DNA of 36,330 nt from Prevotella sp. CAG:485 (GCA_000437495.1 FR897836.1:15911-52240); one strand, 5' to 3'; positions 24,884 through 33,898 are shown, counted from the first letter of the stretch. The notes: generated from the sequence alone by a model not told the origin. Translations and numbers: made by a program.

Positions 24884-26362
24884 TCAGTCGAGCTGCGGGT
24901 CGAGGTTCTCCGGGTCCACGCCTCTCAGCTTTTGCAGCTTGTTGTAGAACATCAGCAGGAAGGCGCAAGCCACTCCAACGCCGGCGCCAATGGCAATCCA
25001 GTAATCAATCTTGAGGCCGAACAGATAGTCGGTCAGCAAACCGAAGCCTTCGGGCGCAAAGAGAATATAGCTCACTGTAACCACCGTCATAAACAGAGCG
25101 GGCAGCAGCGAGATGTAATAGAATCGTTTGCGCGAAGCCAGCCAGATGGTAATTGCCCACAGCGTAAAGACACTCAGAGCCTGATTGCACCATGCGAAAT
25201 AACGCCACAGCACATCGTAAGGAAGGAGCATCACCACGAAGCATATTACGAAGATAGGAACAGACACCATGAGCCTGTTTACAATCTTTTTCTGTTTGAT
25301 GCGCGAGAAGTCGGCAGCTATCAGTCGGGCGCTGCGGAGAGCTGTGTCACCCGAGGTTATAGGCGCTGCTATGACACCGAGAACGGCAAGTACGCCACCC
25401 ACAGTGCCTAACCAGCCCGTTGACAGATTGTTGACCAAAATAGCCGGACTGCCATTGCCGAGTGTTTCCTGCAATTGCGTGTAACCGCCGGTGAAAGCCA
25501 CTGCGGCAGCCGCCCAAATCAGAGCCACGACACCCTCAGTAACCATGGCGCCGTAGAAAACCGGACGGGCATATTTTTCCGATTTCAGACAGCGGGCCAT
25601 CATGGGACTTTGCGTGGCATGGAAGCCGCTGATTGCGCCGCAGGCTATGCTCACAAACATCATGGGGAAGATGGGATTGGCTTCAGCATCAGGTTTGTGA
25701 TTGGAGAATTCCTCCCATACTTCCGGCACTGCCGACGAGTGTACAAACAGCATCACCATTATGCCCACTGCCATAAAGAGCAAGGCAAAGCCGAAGACTG
25801 GATACAGTCGGCCTATGAGTTTGTCGATGGGAAGCAGAGTGGCGAGCATATAATAGGCAAAAATTGCTATTATCCAGAACAGGCGGGAGAAATGTTCCGG
25901 CGTCAGCATTGCCAACAAATCGGCGGGATTATATACAAAGACTGCACCCACCAGAATCAACAGCAACAGGGCGAATATGCGCATCACCAGTTTTATGCCA
26001 CCTCCTAATTCCTTGCCTACAATCTCCGGCAATGAGGCGCCTTTCATGCGCAGCGACATCACTCCCGACATGAAGTCGTGGACAGCGCCGGCAAAAATGG
26101 TACCGAACACAATCCATAGAAATGCCGAAGGCCCGTACATCACACCCATAATGGCGCCGAAAATAGGACCGAGTCCGGCAATGTTTAGAAATTGTATCAG
26201 AAAAATCTTCCATGTGGACAATTCCACATAGTCAATGCCATCGGCCATGCTCTTCACAGGAGTTGGCCGGTTGGGGTCTATGCCGGCCACCTTGGCGGCA
26301 AATTTTCCGTATATGAAATATCCTCCTATCAGAAGTAGAAGTGAAATAATGAAAGTTATCAT
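24884..26362 (-). CDS. cstA: CstA-family carbon-starvation transporter (short form)
   Basis: 492 residues. The protein is a chain of about twelve or more hydrophobic helices. GIDYVELSTWKIFLIQFLNIAGLGP, GAIMGVMYGPSAFLWIVFGTIF, AGAVHDFMSGVMSLR and GFHATQSPMMARCLKSEK are CstA landmarks, and PITSGDTALRSARL is also conserved. Known relatives in enterics (CstA and BtsT, about 700 residues) import pyruvate or peptides during starvation. This one is shorter, ending in a helix and the acidic tail GVDPENLDPQLD, so the substrate is uncertain. No clear -7 box precedes it; the 131-base gap upstream shows nothing I can name. Confidence 0.92.
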   Translation of the reverse strand: MITFIISLLLLIGGYFIYGKFAAKVAGIDPNRPTPVKSMADGIDYVELSTWKIFLIQFLNIAGLGPIFGAIMGVMYGPSAFLWIVFGTIFAGAVHDFMSGVMSLRMKGASLPEIVGKELGGGIKLVMRIFALLLLILVGAVFVYNPADLLAMLTPEHFSRLFWIIAIFAYYMLATLLPIDKLIGRLYPVFGFALLFMAVGIMVMLFVHSSAVPEVWEEFSNHKPDAEANPIFPMMFVSIACGAISGFHATQSPMMARCLKSEKYARPVFYGAMVTEGVVALIWAAAAVAFTGGYTQLQETLGNGSPAILVNNLSTGWLGTVGGVLAVLGVIAAPITSGDTALRSARLIAADFSRIKQKKIVNRLMVSVPIFVICFVVMLLPYDVLWRYFAWCNQALSVFTLWAITIWLASRKRFYYISLLPALFMTVVTVSYILFAPEGFGLLTDYLFGLKIDYWIAIGAGVGVACAFLLMFYNKLQKLRGVDPENLDPQLD

Positions 26363-26493
26363 CTATGTAGTTCTTTTAAGGTTAGTTCTTTCGTTTTGCG
26401 GTAAAGAGTTTGACCCTCGGCTTTAAATCGGTGCTTTTGAAGAAACCGGCTTTTACAACTGCAATCTCATGCGTTAATGCTTATTCTGAATTA

Positions 26494-27801
26494 CTATTTA
26501 TAGCCTAAGTTCTTGAGCAATTTATTGTATTGCTGTTGCAATTTCGCCCGTTTGTAGTCTATATCTATCTCTGCATCGATTATTGCTTTTTTATTGCTTG
26601 TGTCGCCCTGGCCGAACTTCATGCGCATAGTGTCGAGATTCTTCTCTGCGCGACGCATCTCGGCGAAATTATCGAGCAAAGATTCTATGGCTCTTTTCTG
26701 TTCTGCACTTCCATCCTTCAGGCACTCTTTTAAAGTGCGACCGTCGGGCAGAATCGGCGAATTGTCTACCACAGGCACCTGATTCTTGATGCTTCGAGCC
26801 TCTTCGACCCTGAGTTGCCATTCCCCGGCGTCAAAACCCTCAGGCCATGTGTCCTCGATATTCCTGATAAAAGCACGACTTTGAATGTCCACCGAATCAG
26901 GGTCGAGATTGGTTCGCATGTCATTGAGCTTAAGCACATAGACAGTAGGCTCAAAAGTATCCGGGAAGTTGCGCATCGTCACGATCCACCCGATGCTGTC
27001 AGTGGCATCCGTAACGTAAAGCACCTCATCGTAAATCGAATTCAGCGGCATACCCGGATTCGCCGGCTGCCGCCAGGGTTCCGTTATAGCGTCGCGCGTG
27101 GCCATCATCACGTCGCGTCCTCCCAGAGTAGGGTAGGCGTCGGTGGTATAATAGAGCGTCATGCCATCGTCTATCAGGAAAGGCGAATAGGCGGGAGCAG
27201 GAATGTCGGGAACCTGCTCTATGTGCCAGCTGCCGTCGCTAAGGCGCGTACCTTCGTATAATACGTTTATGCCGCGAGCACCGGGCGCTGACCACATTGC
27301 CGTGATGCTGTCGGCCGACAGAAATACCGGACCGTCAACCTCCTCCGGGTTTTCAATAAAAGGTAATGTCGATGCGAGTCTTAGGCTCCCTGCCGACTGA
27401 GGCAATTCTATAGTCTCTATGACCCTTTGCCAGTCGGCCTGGCTGCCGAATGAAGAGGGTATAAAAGCGGTTGAGTCTTCTTCATAGACAGTTGCCGGCC
27501 ACACTTCAGGCACTTTGCCTATTGCTATGCTGTCGAACACAATAATGTCCTCCACGTTCTGAAGCGCATCTTGCAGCCTGCTGATGCTCTGTTCCTCGCG
27601 AAGAGCTACAGTGTCGGCGGGCAAACGTTTCTTCTTAAGCGCATTCTGGTAGGCTTTGTAATGTGTCTCTGCTTCATCAAAGTCATAAAGAACCATAGCC
27701 GCACGAGCCTTGAAAAGGATCTCTTGCGGTGTGGGTGCGGCGGCCATTGCGGCGGTAAGGGCTGCCGATATGGTGATGAGGGTCAAAAGCAATCGCTTCA
27801 T
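26494..27801 (-). CDS. Exported PD40 beta-propeller-like protein with C-terminal coiled coil
   Basis: 435 residues from ATG 27801; a GTG two codons earlier is possible. Residues 1-21 are a signal peptide (LLLTLITISAALTAAMAA). A short helical, TPR-like part follows (ARAAMVLYDFDEAETHYKAYQ). The middle contains PD40-type strands: YSPFLIDDGMTLYYTTDAY with LGGRDVMMATR, then WRQPANPGMPLNSIYDEVLY, the same pattern seen in PorE and OmpA-associated propellers. The C-terminal 90 residues are charged and helical, probably a coiled coil, with no OmpA domain. The role is unknown; a periplasmic envelope-associated function is inferred. Its promoter faces that of the DEAD-box helicase gene. Confidence 0.82.
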   Translation of the reverse strand: MKRLLLTLITISAALTAAMAAAPTPQEILFKARAAMVLYDFDEAETHYKAYQNALKKKRLPADTVALREEQSISRLQDALQNVEDIIVFDSIAIGKVPEVWPATVYEEDSTAFIPSSFGSQADWQRVIETIELPQSAGSLRLASTLPFIENPEEVDGPVFLSADSITAMWSAPGARGINVLYEGTRLSDGSWHIEQVPDIPAPAYSPFLIDDGMTLYYTTDAYPTLGGRDVMMATRDAITEPWRQPANPGMPLNSIYDEVLYVTDATDSIGWIVTMRNFPDTFEPTVYVLKLNDMRTNLDPDSVDIQSRAFIRNIEDTWPEGFDAGEWQLRVEEARSIKNQVPVVDNSPILPDGRTLKECLKDGSAEQKRAIESLLDNFAEMRRAEKNLDTMRMKFGQGDTSNKKAIIDAEIDIDYKRAKLQQQYNKLLKNLGYK

Positions 27802-27821
27802 TTGCACTTCAGTTTATGTTA

Positions 27822-27829
27822 CAAAATTA
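27822..27829 (-). promoter_or_regulatory. Probable -7 box of the PD40 protein gene
   Basis: On the minus strand TAATTTTG (27829-27822) lies 20 bases before ATG 27801. No TTTG is seen at the right distance upstream, so this is a half-match to the Bacteroidetes promoter. Confidence 0.5.
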
Positions 27830-27957
27830 GCAAATAAATTTCTAATGGAAAAATTATCCCAGCTCTCTCAGTTTAAAAATTGTTAACAGGCACGATTCCG
27901 CATTAACCTCGGGTATCTTTAAGGTGTCAGACTGTCTCTCGATTCAAAAAATTTTAG

Positions 27958-27965
27958 TAATTTTG
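27958..27965 (+). promoter_or_regulatory. Probable -7 box of the DEAD-box helicase gene
   Basis: TAATTTTG ends seven bases before the ATG at 27973. A matching -33 TTTG is not visible. The 171-base divergent gap between the PD40 gene and this gene contains these two boxes and otherwise AT-rich sequence with nothing else I can name. Confidence 0.5.
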
Positions 27966-27972
27966 CAGCCGA

Positions 27973-29382
27973 ATGAATTTCAGCGAAACAGATTTAAACG
28001 AATACGTGCTCGAAGCGGTGGAAACTATGGGCTTTGAATCCTTAACACCGATTCAGGAAGCCTCTATTCCGCCGTTAATCGAAGGGCACGATTTAATCGG
28101 TGTGGCTCAGACAGGCACAGGCAAAACGGCTGCTTTCCTTCTGCCTGTACTCAATGAGCTGAGCTACGGCGATTATCCGCAAGATAAAATCAATTGCCTC
28201 ATCATGGCTCCCACGCGTGAGCTGGCAAAACAAATTGACGAACAGCTGCAGGGTTTCAGCTACTTTGTGCCCGTAAGTTCTTCGGCTGTTTATGGCGGCA
28301 ACGATGGTCCGGAATTTGCTCGTCAGAGGCAAGGTCTGAAAATGGGGGCGGATATTATTGTGGCAACGCCGGGAAGATTGATTTCGCACCTCTCTATGGG
28401 GTATGTGGACCTCAGCGAAGTCAGTTTCTTTATTCTTGACGAGGCTGACCGGATGCTCGATATGGGTTTCTATGACGATATTATGCAAATTGCATCTTAT
28501 CTGCCCAAAGACCGTCAGACTATCATGTTTTCGGCAACTATGCCCGACAAGATTCAGCATCTGGCTAAAAACATTCTCAATAATCCTGTAAAGGTGGAGA
28601 TAGCCGTCAGCCGTCCGGCCGAGAATATCTGTCAGCAGGCTGTATATCTCTACGAGACACAGAAGCTGAATGCGGTTAAGGAAATTTTTGCCGCATATAC
28701 CGAGCCTGTGCGCAGCCTTATCTTCGCATCGTCAAAACTGAAAGTCAAAGAGTTGGCAAGGGCGTTGCGTCAAAAAGGATATAAAGTTGCCGAAATGCAC
28801 TCCGATTTGGACCAGGCACAGCGCGATGAGGTGATGCACAATTTCCGCAACGGTAATGTGAAGATGCTTGTGGCTACCGACATAGTTGCCCGTGGCATCG
28901 ACATTGACGACATAGCCTTGGTGATGAATTATGATGTGCCTCGCGAAGCTGAAGACTATGTGCATAGAATTGGTCGAACGGCACGCGCGGGAGCATCCGG
29001 CAGGGCCATTACGCTTGTCAATGAAAAAGATTTGAGCCGCTTCAGGCGCATAGAGAAATTTCTGCGCAAGAGGGTAGAGGCTTTGCCGCTTGAATGTTCC
29101 GCCAATCTCGAAGGAGAGAGGAGCAACGCGAAAGCGGAAAAGACGGCTGATAAGCAAAATAACGGCAGGAAGCGGCGCAAACGCGGCAGGAAGCCTCAGA
29201 AAGAGGGTGGCATGCCGGCAATGAAGAGTTTCGGCTCAGATAATTTCGGCTCAGATGAGCCGAACACAGGACACACGGCGCAGCCTTTACCAACTGCAGA
29301 AACGCCGAAGAAGCCGGCCCGCAAACCGCGTTATCGCAGGCGCAGGAAAACACAAAACGTAACAGAAAAAGCAAACAATTAA
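27973..29382 (+). CDS. DEAD-box ATP-dependent RNA helicase, RhlE/CsdA-like
   Basis: 469 residues. The Q motif lies at GFESLTPIQ (20-28), Walker A AQTGTGKT at 45-52, MAPTREL (79-84), ATPGRL, DEAD at 156-159 and SAT at 187-189. The second RecA domain has ATDIVARGIDI and HRIGRTARAG. From about residue 375 the tail is rich in Arg and Lys (NNGRKRRKRGRKP, RKPRYRRRRK), typical of RhlE-type helicases that bind RNA non-specifically. Such proteins act in ribosome assembly or RNA decay, often at low temperature. A small FGSD-NFGSD direct repeat sits in the tail. lepA follows 13 bases after the stop, so the two are probably co-transcribed. Confidence 0.94.
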   Translation: MNFSETDLNEYVLEAVETMGFESLTPIQEASIPPLIEGHDLIGVAQTGTGKTAAFLLPVLNELSYGDYPQDKINCLIMAPTRELAKQIDEQLQGFSYFVPVSSSAVYGGNDGPEFARQRQGLKMGADIIVATPGRLISHLSMGYVDLSEVSFFILDEADRMLDMGFYDDIMQIASYLPKDRQTIMFSATMPDKIQHLAKNILNNPVKVEIAVSRPAENICQQAVYLYETQKLNAVKEIFAAYTEPVRSLIFASSKLKVKELARALRQKGYKVAEMHSDLDQAQRDEVMHNFRNGNVKMLVATDIVARGIDIDDIALVMNYDVPREAEDYVHRIGRTARAGASGRAITLVNEKDLSRFRRIEKFLRKRVEALPLECSANLEGERSNAKAEKTADKQNNGRKRRKRGRKPQKEGGMPAMKSFGSDNFGSDEPNTGHTAQPLPTAETPKKPARKPRYRRRRKTQNVTEKANN

Positions 29383-29395
29383 ACTCCTCACCACA

Positions 29396-31183
29396 TTGGA
29401 CAGCATACGCAATTTTTGCATTATAGCTCATATAGACCATGGTAAATCGACCCTGGCCGACCGTTTGCTCGAACGCACCAAGACGGTAGATGCCAAGGAT
29501 ATGGAAAATCAGGTGCTCGACGACATGGACCTTGAGCGCGAGCGCGGCATTACAATCAAGAGTCATGCCATTCAGATGCAATATACCAAAGATGGCAAGC
29601 CCTATACTCTGAACCTTATTGATACTCCGGGACATGTGGACTTCAGTTATGAGGTCTCACGCTCCATAGCAGCTTGCGAAGGGGCATTGCTCATTGTAGA
29701 TGCCAGTCAGGGTATTCAGGCGCAGACAATATCGAACCTCTATATGGCCATCGACAATGACCTGGAGATAATTCCGGTTATAAATAAATGCGACCTCGAA
29801 AGCGCCAAGCCCGATGAGGTGGAAGATCAGATAGTGGATCTGTTGGGCTGCGATGCTAAGGATATTATCCGCGCCAGCGGCAAGACAGGTCAGGGTGTTG
29901 ATGAAATATTAGACGCTATTGTTGACCGCATCCCGGCGCCCAAAGGTGATGCCAATGCTCCGCTGCAGGCGCTTATCTTCGACTCTGTCTTCAATCCTTT
30001 CAGAGGCATCATTGCATATTTCAAAATTATCAACGGAACCATAGCCACTGATGATTTTGTGAAGTTCTTCTCCACAGGTAAGGAATATCATGCCGATGAA
30101 GTTGGTGTGCTCAAACTTCAGATGCAGCCGCGCAAAAAGCTTTCGGCCGGTAATGTGGGTTACATCATCTCAGGCATCAAATCGAGCAAAGAGGTAAAAG
30201 TGGGCGATACCATCACCCATGTTCAGAATTCTTGCGCCAAAGCCATCGAAGGGTTTGAGGAGGTGAAGCCCATGGTCTTTGCCGGCGTTTATCCCATCGA
30301 CCCCGAAGACTTTGAAAACCTGCGTGCCAGTCTGGAGAAGCTGCAGCTCAACGATGCCTCGCTCACTTTCACGCCCGAATCTTCGGCCGCTCTTGGCTTC
30401 GGCTTCCGCTGCGGATTCCTGGGCTTGCTCCACATGGAGATTGTGCAGGAAAGGCTTGGCCGCGAGTTTAACATGGATGTTATTACCACCGTTCCCAACG
30501 TTAGTTATAATGTCTACACAAAACGTGGTGAGAAGATTGAGGTGCATAATCCGTCGGGGTTACCTGACCCGGCTTCCATCGACCATATCGAAGAGCCTTA
30601 TATAAGGGCTTCTATAATTACTCAGGCCGATTACATCGGTCCTATCATGACGCTCTGTCTGGGCAAACGCGGCGAGCTGATAAAGCAGGATTACATATCG
30701 GGCAACCGGCTTGAACTGACTTTCGATATGCCTCTGGGCGAGATTGTGATTGACTTCTACGACAAGCTCAAGAGCATCAGCAAGGGTTATGCCAGCTTCG
30801 ATTATCACATTGAGGATTTCCGCCCCTCAAACCTCATCAAGCTCGACATACTCCTCAACGGCGAGAGCGTGGACGCTCTCAGCACTCTGACGCATGCCGA
30901 CAATGCAGTGCGCTTTGGCCGCAGAATGTGCGAGAAGTTGAAAGAGCTGATACCGCGCCAGCAATTCGACATCGCTGTGCAGGCCGCTATAGGTGCAAAA
31001 ATCATTGCCCGCGAAACCATTAAAGCCGTTCGCAAAGACGTTACCGCCAAATGTTATGGCGGCGACATCTCGCGTAAACGCAAGCTATTGGAGAAACAGA
31101 AAGAGGGCAAGAAGCGCATGAAGCAGATAGGTCGCGTTGAAGTGCCGCAGAAAGCTTTCCTGGCAGTCCTCAAACTCGACTGA
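29396..31183 (+). CDS. lepA: Translation elongation factor 4 (LepA)
   Basis: 595 residues. LepA is a GTPase that back-translocates or remodels stalled ribosomes. The start is TTG at 29396: MDSIRNFCIIAHIDHGKST matches the family N-terminus exactly from this codon, and no upstream in-frame ATG fits. G1 is AHIDHGKST (11-19), G2 lies in ERERGITIKSHA, G3 is DTPGH (76-80) and G4 is NKCD. The LepA-specific C-terminal domain ends with VRKDVTAKCYGGDISRKRKLLEKQKEGKKRMK. A strong hairpin terminator lies 58 bases after the stop. Confidence 0.97.
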   Translation: MDSIRNFCIIAHIDHGKSTLADRLLERTKTVDAKDMENQVLDDMDLERERGITIKSHAIQMQYTKDGKPYTLNLIDTPGHVDFSYEVSRSIAACEGALLIVDASQGIQAQTISNLYMAIDNDLEIIPVINKCDLESAKPDEVEDQIVDLLGCDAKDIIRASGKTGQGVDEILDAIVDRIPAPKGDANAPLQALIFDSVFNPFRGIIAYFKIINGTIATDDFVKFFSTGKEYHADEVGVLKLQMQPRKKLSAGNVGYIISGIKSSKEVKVGDTITHVQNSCAKAIEGFEEVKPMVFAGVYPIDPEDFENLRASLEKLQLNDASLTFTPESSAALGFGFRCGFLGLLHMEIVQERLGREFNMDVITTVPNVSYNVYTKRGEKIEVHNPSGLPDPASIDHIEEPYIRASIITQADYIGPIMTLCLGKRGELIKQDYISGNRLELTFDMPLGEIVIDFYDKLKSISKGYASFDYHIEDFRPSNLIKLDILLNGESVDALSTLTHADNAVRFGRRMCEKLKELIPRQQFDIAVQAAIGAKIIARETIKAVRKDVTAKCYGGDISRKRKLLEKQKEGKKRMKQIGRVEVPQKAFLAVLKLD

Positions 31184-31210
31184 CCCCCCCTTCCCCCAAC
31201 CAACCTTACA

Positions 31211-31235
31211 ACCCCGATACTAACATTTCCGGGGT
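31211..31235 (+). other. Short hairpin upstream of the lepA terminator
   Basis: ACCCCG (31211-31216) can pair with CGGGGT (31230-31235) around a 13-base loop. It directly precedes the stronger terminator stem, giving two hairpins in tandem. No T-run follows it. Confidence 0.4.
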
Positions 31236-31241
31236 ATAAAG

Positions 31242-31269
31242 AGAGAGCTAATCCTTTAGCTCTCTTTTT
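31242..31269 (+). terminator. Terminator shared by lepA and the acyltransferase gene
   Basis: AGAGAGCTAA (31242-31251) and TTAGCTCTCT (31256-31265) form a perfect 10-base stem with a TCCT loop, followed by TTTT on the plus strand. On the minus strand the stem contains the TAG stop codon (31248-31250) of the convergent acyltransferase gene, so one element probably serves both. Confidence 0.88.
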
Positions 31270-31799
31270 CCTATCACCTTAGCCGGATTTCCGCCCACAA
31301 TCGTCCATTCATCAACAGAACGGAACACGCAGCCGCGAGCGCCAACCACAACACCGTCGGCCAGTTCCACGCCTGGTCCAATGAATGCGTCCATGGCCAC
31401 CCATACGCGGTTGCCGAGGGTTATAGGTTTGGTAACAAGTGCCATCATGGGCGACGATACATCATGAGAAGCTGTGCAAAGTACGCTATGCTGGCTGACT
31501 ACCGAATCATCACCTATGCGAATAATGTCTTTATCGTATAATTCCACCCCGGGACCGATTGTACAACGGCCTAATTCCAAATTCCATGGTGCAAAAATCT
31601 TCACAGAGGAGTAGATGATGGCCTGTTTGTGAATTTTAGCTCCGAATAGTCGCAAGAGAGCATTGCGAGGCCTTCTCATCAAACCGGTAACCATGCATCT
31701 GAATATGGTGGCATTGATTATATACCACAAAATACGCTTTTTATGATGAGGCTTCGGCTCGTAATAGTCATGAATAACATTCTTTTCCATATTGCTCAT
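31248..31799 (-). CDS. Hexapeptide-repeat acyltransferase, WcaF-like
   Basis: 183 residues. Start ATG at 31799; a second Met at residue 4 is an alternative. The N-terminal 60 residues contain a hydrophobic, basic helix (RILWYIINATIF), and from FGAKIHKQAIIYSSVKIF onward hexad repeats typical of left-handed beta-helix O-acetyltransferases appear: IGPGVELYDKDIIRIG, ITLGNRVWVAMDAFIG, GVVVGARGCVF and the closing IVGGNPAKVIGKR. CTASHD holds the catalytic-type histidine. WcaF-like enzymes acetylate capsule or LPS sugars. There is no polysaccharide cluster alongside, so the acceptor is unknown. Its stop lies inside the shared terminator. Confidence 0.9.
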   Translation of the reverse strand: MSNMEKNVIHDYYEPKPHHKKRILWYIINATIFRCMVTGLMRRPRNALLRLFGAKIHKQAIIYSSVKIFAPWNLELGRCTIGPGVELYDKDIIRIGDDSVVSQHSVLCTASHDVSSPMMALVTKPITLGNRVWVAMDAFIGPGVELADGVVVGARGCVFRSVDEWTIVGGNPAKVIGKRELKD

Positions 31800-31807
31800 T
31801 TTGAATG

Positions 31808-31815
31808 CAAAATTA
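31808..31815 (-). promoter_or_regulatory. Probable -7 box of the acyltransferase gene
   Basis: TAATTTTG on the minus strand (31815-31808) ends eight bases before the ATG at 31799. No matching -33 box is visible. It lies directly after the groL terminator, which supports separate transcription. Confidence 0.5.
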
Positions 31816-31848
31816 AAGATAAGTTGTCAGAATAAAAAATGAAAATTA

Positions 31849-31890
31849 AATAGCTCTCTACGGCACATAAAAATACCGTAAAGAGCTATT
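31849..31890 (-). terminator. Terminator of the groS-groL operon
   Basis: AATAGCTCT (31849-31857) pairs with AGAGCTATT (31882-31890), then after one C/A mismatch TACGG (31859-31863) pairs with CCGTA (31876-31880) around a 12-base AT-rich loop. On the minus strand the stem is followed by TTAATTTTC, a T-rich tail, about 20 bases after the groL stop. Confidence 0.85.
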
Positions 31891-31910
31891 ATTTTTCAGG
31901 GATTCAGAAT

Positions 31911-33548
31911 TTACATCATGCCACCCATGCCGCCCATGCCGGGAGCGGGCATTGCGGGTGCGGGATTCTCTTCTTTCTTGTCGGCGATGACGCACTCGGT
32001 GGTCAGGAACATGCCGGCTATGGAGGCGGCGTTCTCAAGTGCTACGCGGGTAACTTTGGCCGGGTCAATAACGCCTGTCTCGAAGAAGTTTTCAAACTCA
32101 TCTGTGCGGGCATTGTAGCCATAGTCGCCGGTGCTTTCTTTGAGCTTCTGAAGGATTACGGCTCCTTCAACACCTGCGTTGGCAACTATCTGACGAAGAG
32201 GCTCTTCGATGGCGCGACGGATGATGGCGATACCCGTTTCTTCATCGTCGTTGGCACCTTTCAGTTCGTTAAGAGCGGGGATGCAGCGGATATATGCTAC
32301 GCCGCCGCCGGGGACGATACCTTCGGCTATGGCTGCGCGGGTGGCGCTTAGAGCATCGTCAACGCGGTCCTTCTTCTCCTTCATTTCTACCTCGCTCGGT
32401 GCGCCGATGTAGAGCACTGCAACACCGCCGGCCAGTTTGGCAAGACGCTCGTGGAGTTTCTCCTTGTCGTAGTTGGAAGTGGTATTCTCAATCTGACCTT
32501 TTATCTGAGCTATACGGGCGTTGATGGCTTCTTTGTTGCCTGCGCCGTTGACGATTGTGGTGTTGTCTTTGTCAACCGTTACCTTCTCAGCGGTGCCGAG
32601 GTCAGCTATGGTAGCCTGGCTGAGCTGCATGCCTTTCTCTTCGCTGATTACTGTGCCGCCGGTGAGGATGGCAATGTCTTCGAGCATGGCTTTGCGACGG
32701 TCGCCGAAGCCGGGAGCCTTAACGGCGCAAATCTTCAATGAGCCGCGCAGACGGTTAACAACCAATGTGGCGAGTGCTTCGTTGTCTACATCCTCGGCAA
32801 TGATGAGCAGCGGCTTGCCGCTCTGAGCTGCCGATTCCAGTATGGGAAGCATGTCTTTGAGGTTGGAAATTTTCTTGTCGTAGAGAAGGATGTAAGGAGA
32901 TTCCATCTCACACTCCATCTTCTCGGCGTTGGTAACGAAGTAGGGCGAGATGTAACCGCGGTCGAACTGCATACCCTCAACCACGTCAACGCTTGTTTCG
33001 GTGCCTTTGGCTTCCTCAACAGTGATGACGCCTTCTTTCTTCACCTTGTGCATGGCTTCGGCAATGAGACGGCCGATTTCCTCATCGTTGTTGGCACTGA
33101 TACGAGCCACATTCTCTATCTTGTCCATGTCGTCGTCGACTTCCTGAGCCTGAGCCTTGATGCTTTCAACAACTTTGCTGACAGCCTTGTCGATGCCGCG
33201 TTTGAGTTCCATGGGGTTGGCGCCTGCCGTAACGTTTTTCAGACCCGTGTTGATGATGGACTGTGCCAGAACTGTGGCAGTTGTGGTGCCGTCGCCGGCC
33301 TGGTCGCCGGTTTTCGAGGCAACTTCCTTAACGAGCTGAGCGCCCATGTTCTGGAACGGGTCTTCCAGCTCTATTTCGCGGGCTACCGTAACACCGTCCT
33401 TGGTGATATGGGGAGCGCCGAATTTCTTTTCTATGATGACGTTGCGTCCTTTGGGGCCTAAGGTTACTTTTACGGCATCAGCCAGAGCGTCAACGCCGTT
33501 TTTTAGCTCTTCGCGAGCCTTGATATTGAATTTTATCTCTTTTGCCAT
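31911..33548 (-). CDS. groL: 60 kDa chaperonin GroEL
   Basis: 545 residues, full length. It forms the double-ring folding chamber with GroES and hydrolyses ATP. VTLGPKGRNVIIEK and the ATP-binding AGDGTTTATVLA are present. The apical region, GGVAVLYIGAPSEVEMKEKKDRVDDAL and GIVPGGGVAYIR are canonical. The C-terminus ends in the Gly-Met repeat GGMGGMM. It lies 39 bases downstream of groS with no promoter between, and a terminator follows. Confidence 0.99.
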   Translation of the reverse strand: MAKEIKFNIKAREELKNGVDALADAVKVTLGPKGRNVIIEKKFGAPHITKDGVTVAREIELEDPFQNMGAQLVKEVASKTGDQAGDGTTTATVLAQSIINTGLKNVTAGANPMELKRGIDKAVSKVVESIKAQAQEVDDDMDKIENVARISANNDEEIGRLIAEAMHKVKKEGVITVEEAKGTETSVDVVEGMQFDRGYISPYFVTNAEKMECEMESPYILLYDKKISNLKDMLPILESAAQSGKPLLIIAEDVDNEALATLVVNRLRGSLKICAVKAPGFGDRRKAMLEDIAILTGGTVISEEKGMQLSQATIADLGTAEKVTVDKDNTTIVNGAGNKEAINARIAQIKGQIENTTSNYDKEKLHERLAKLAGGVAVLYIGAPSEVEMKEKKDRVDDALSATRAAIAEGIVPGGGVAYIRCIPALNELKGANDDEETGIAIIRRAIEEPLRQIVANAGVEGAVILQKLKESTGDYGYNARTDEFENFFETGVIDPAKVTRVALENAASIAGMFLTTECVIADKKEENPAPAMPAPGMGGMGGMM

Positions 33549-33587
33549 TTTGGTATATTTTTGTTGTTAAGGTAGTAACGGCGAGGT

Positions 33588-33860
33588 TTAGCCAACAATG
33601 GCCAGAACGTCGCTCTGTCGCATAATAAGATATTTTTCGCCCTCTATTTCGAGTTCTGTTCCGGCATATTTGCCATACAGCACTACATCGCCTTCTTTGA
33701 GGACCATTTCTTCATCTTTCGTTCCGTGACCAACGGCCTTTACGGTGCCGCGAAGCGGTTTCTCTTTTGCCGTGTCGGGAATGATGATGCCACCCATAGT
33801 AACTTCTTCGGCGGCTGTGGGAAGTATCAGTACTCTGTCTGCAAGAGGTTTGATATTCAT
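33588..33860 (-). CDS. groS: 10 kDa co-chaperonin GroES
   Basis: 90 residues. MNIKPLADRVLILP is the family start, the mobile loop EEVTMGGIIIPD contacts GroEL, and GDVVLYGKYAG and the last strand close the fold. It forms the lid of the GroEL chamber. First gene of the groS-groL operon; no CIRCE-type operator (TTAGCACTC inverted repeat) is visible upstream, but a different palindrome overlaps the promoter region. Confidence 0.98.
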   Translation of the reverse strand: MNIKPLADRVLILPTAAEEVTMGGIIIPDTAKEKPLRGTVKAVGHGTKDEEMVLKEGDVVLYGKYAGTELEIEGEKYLIMRQSDVLAIVG

Positions 33861-33898
33861 TGTATCTGTGTGTTTTTGGTTATTCTTTGTATTAGTAG

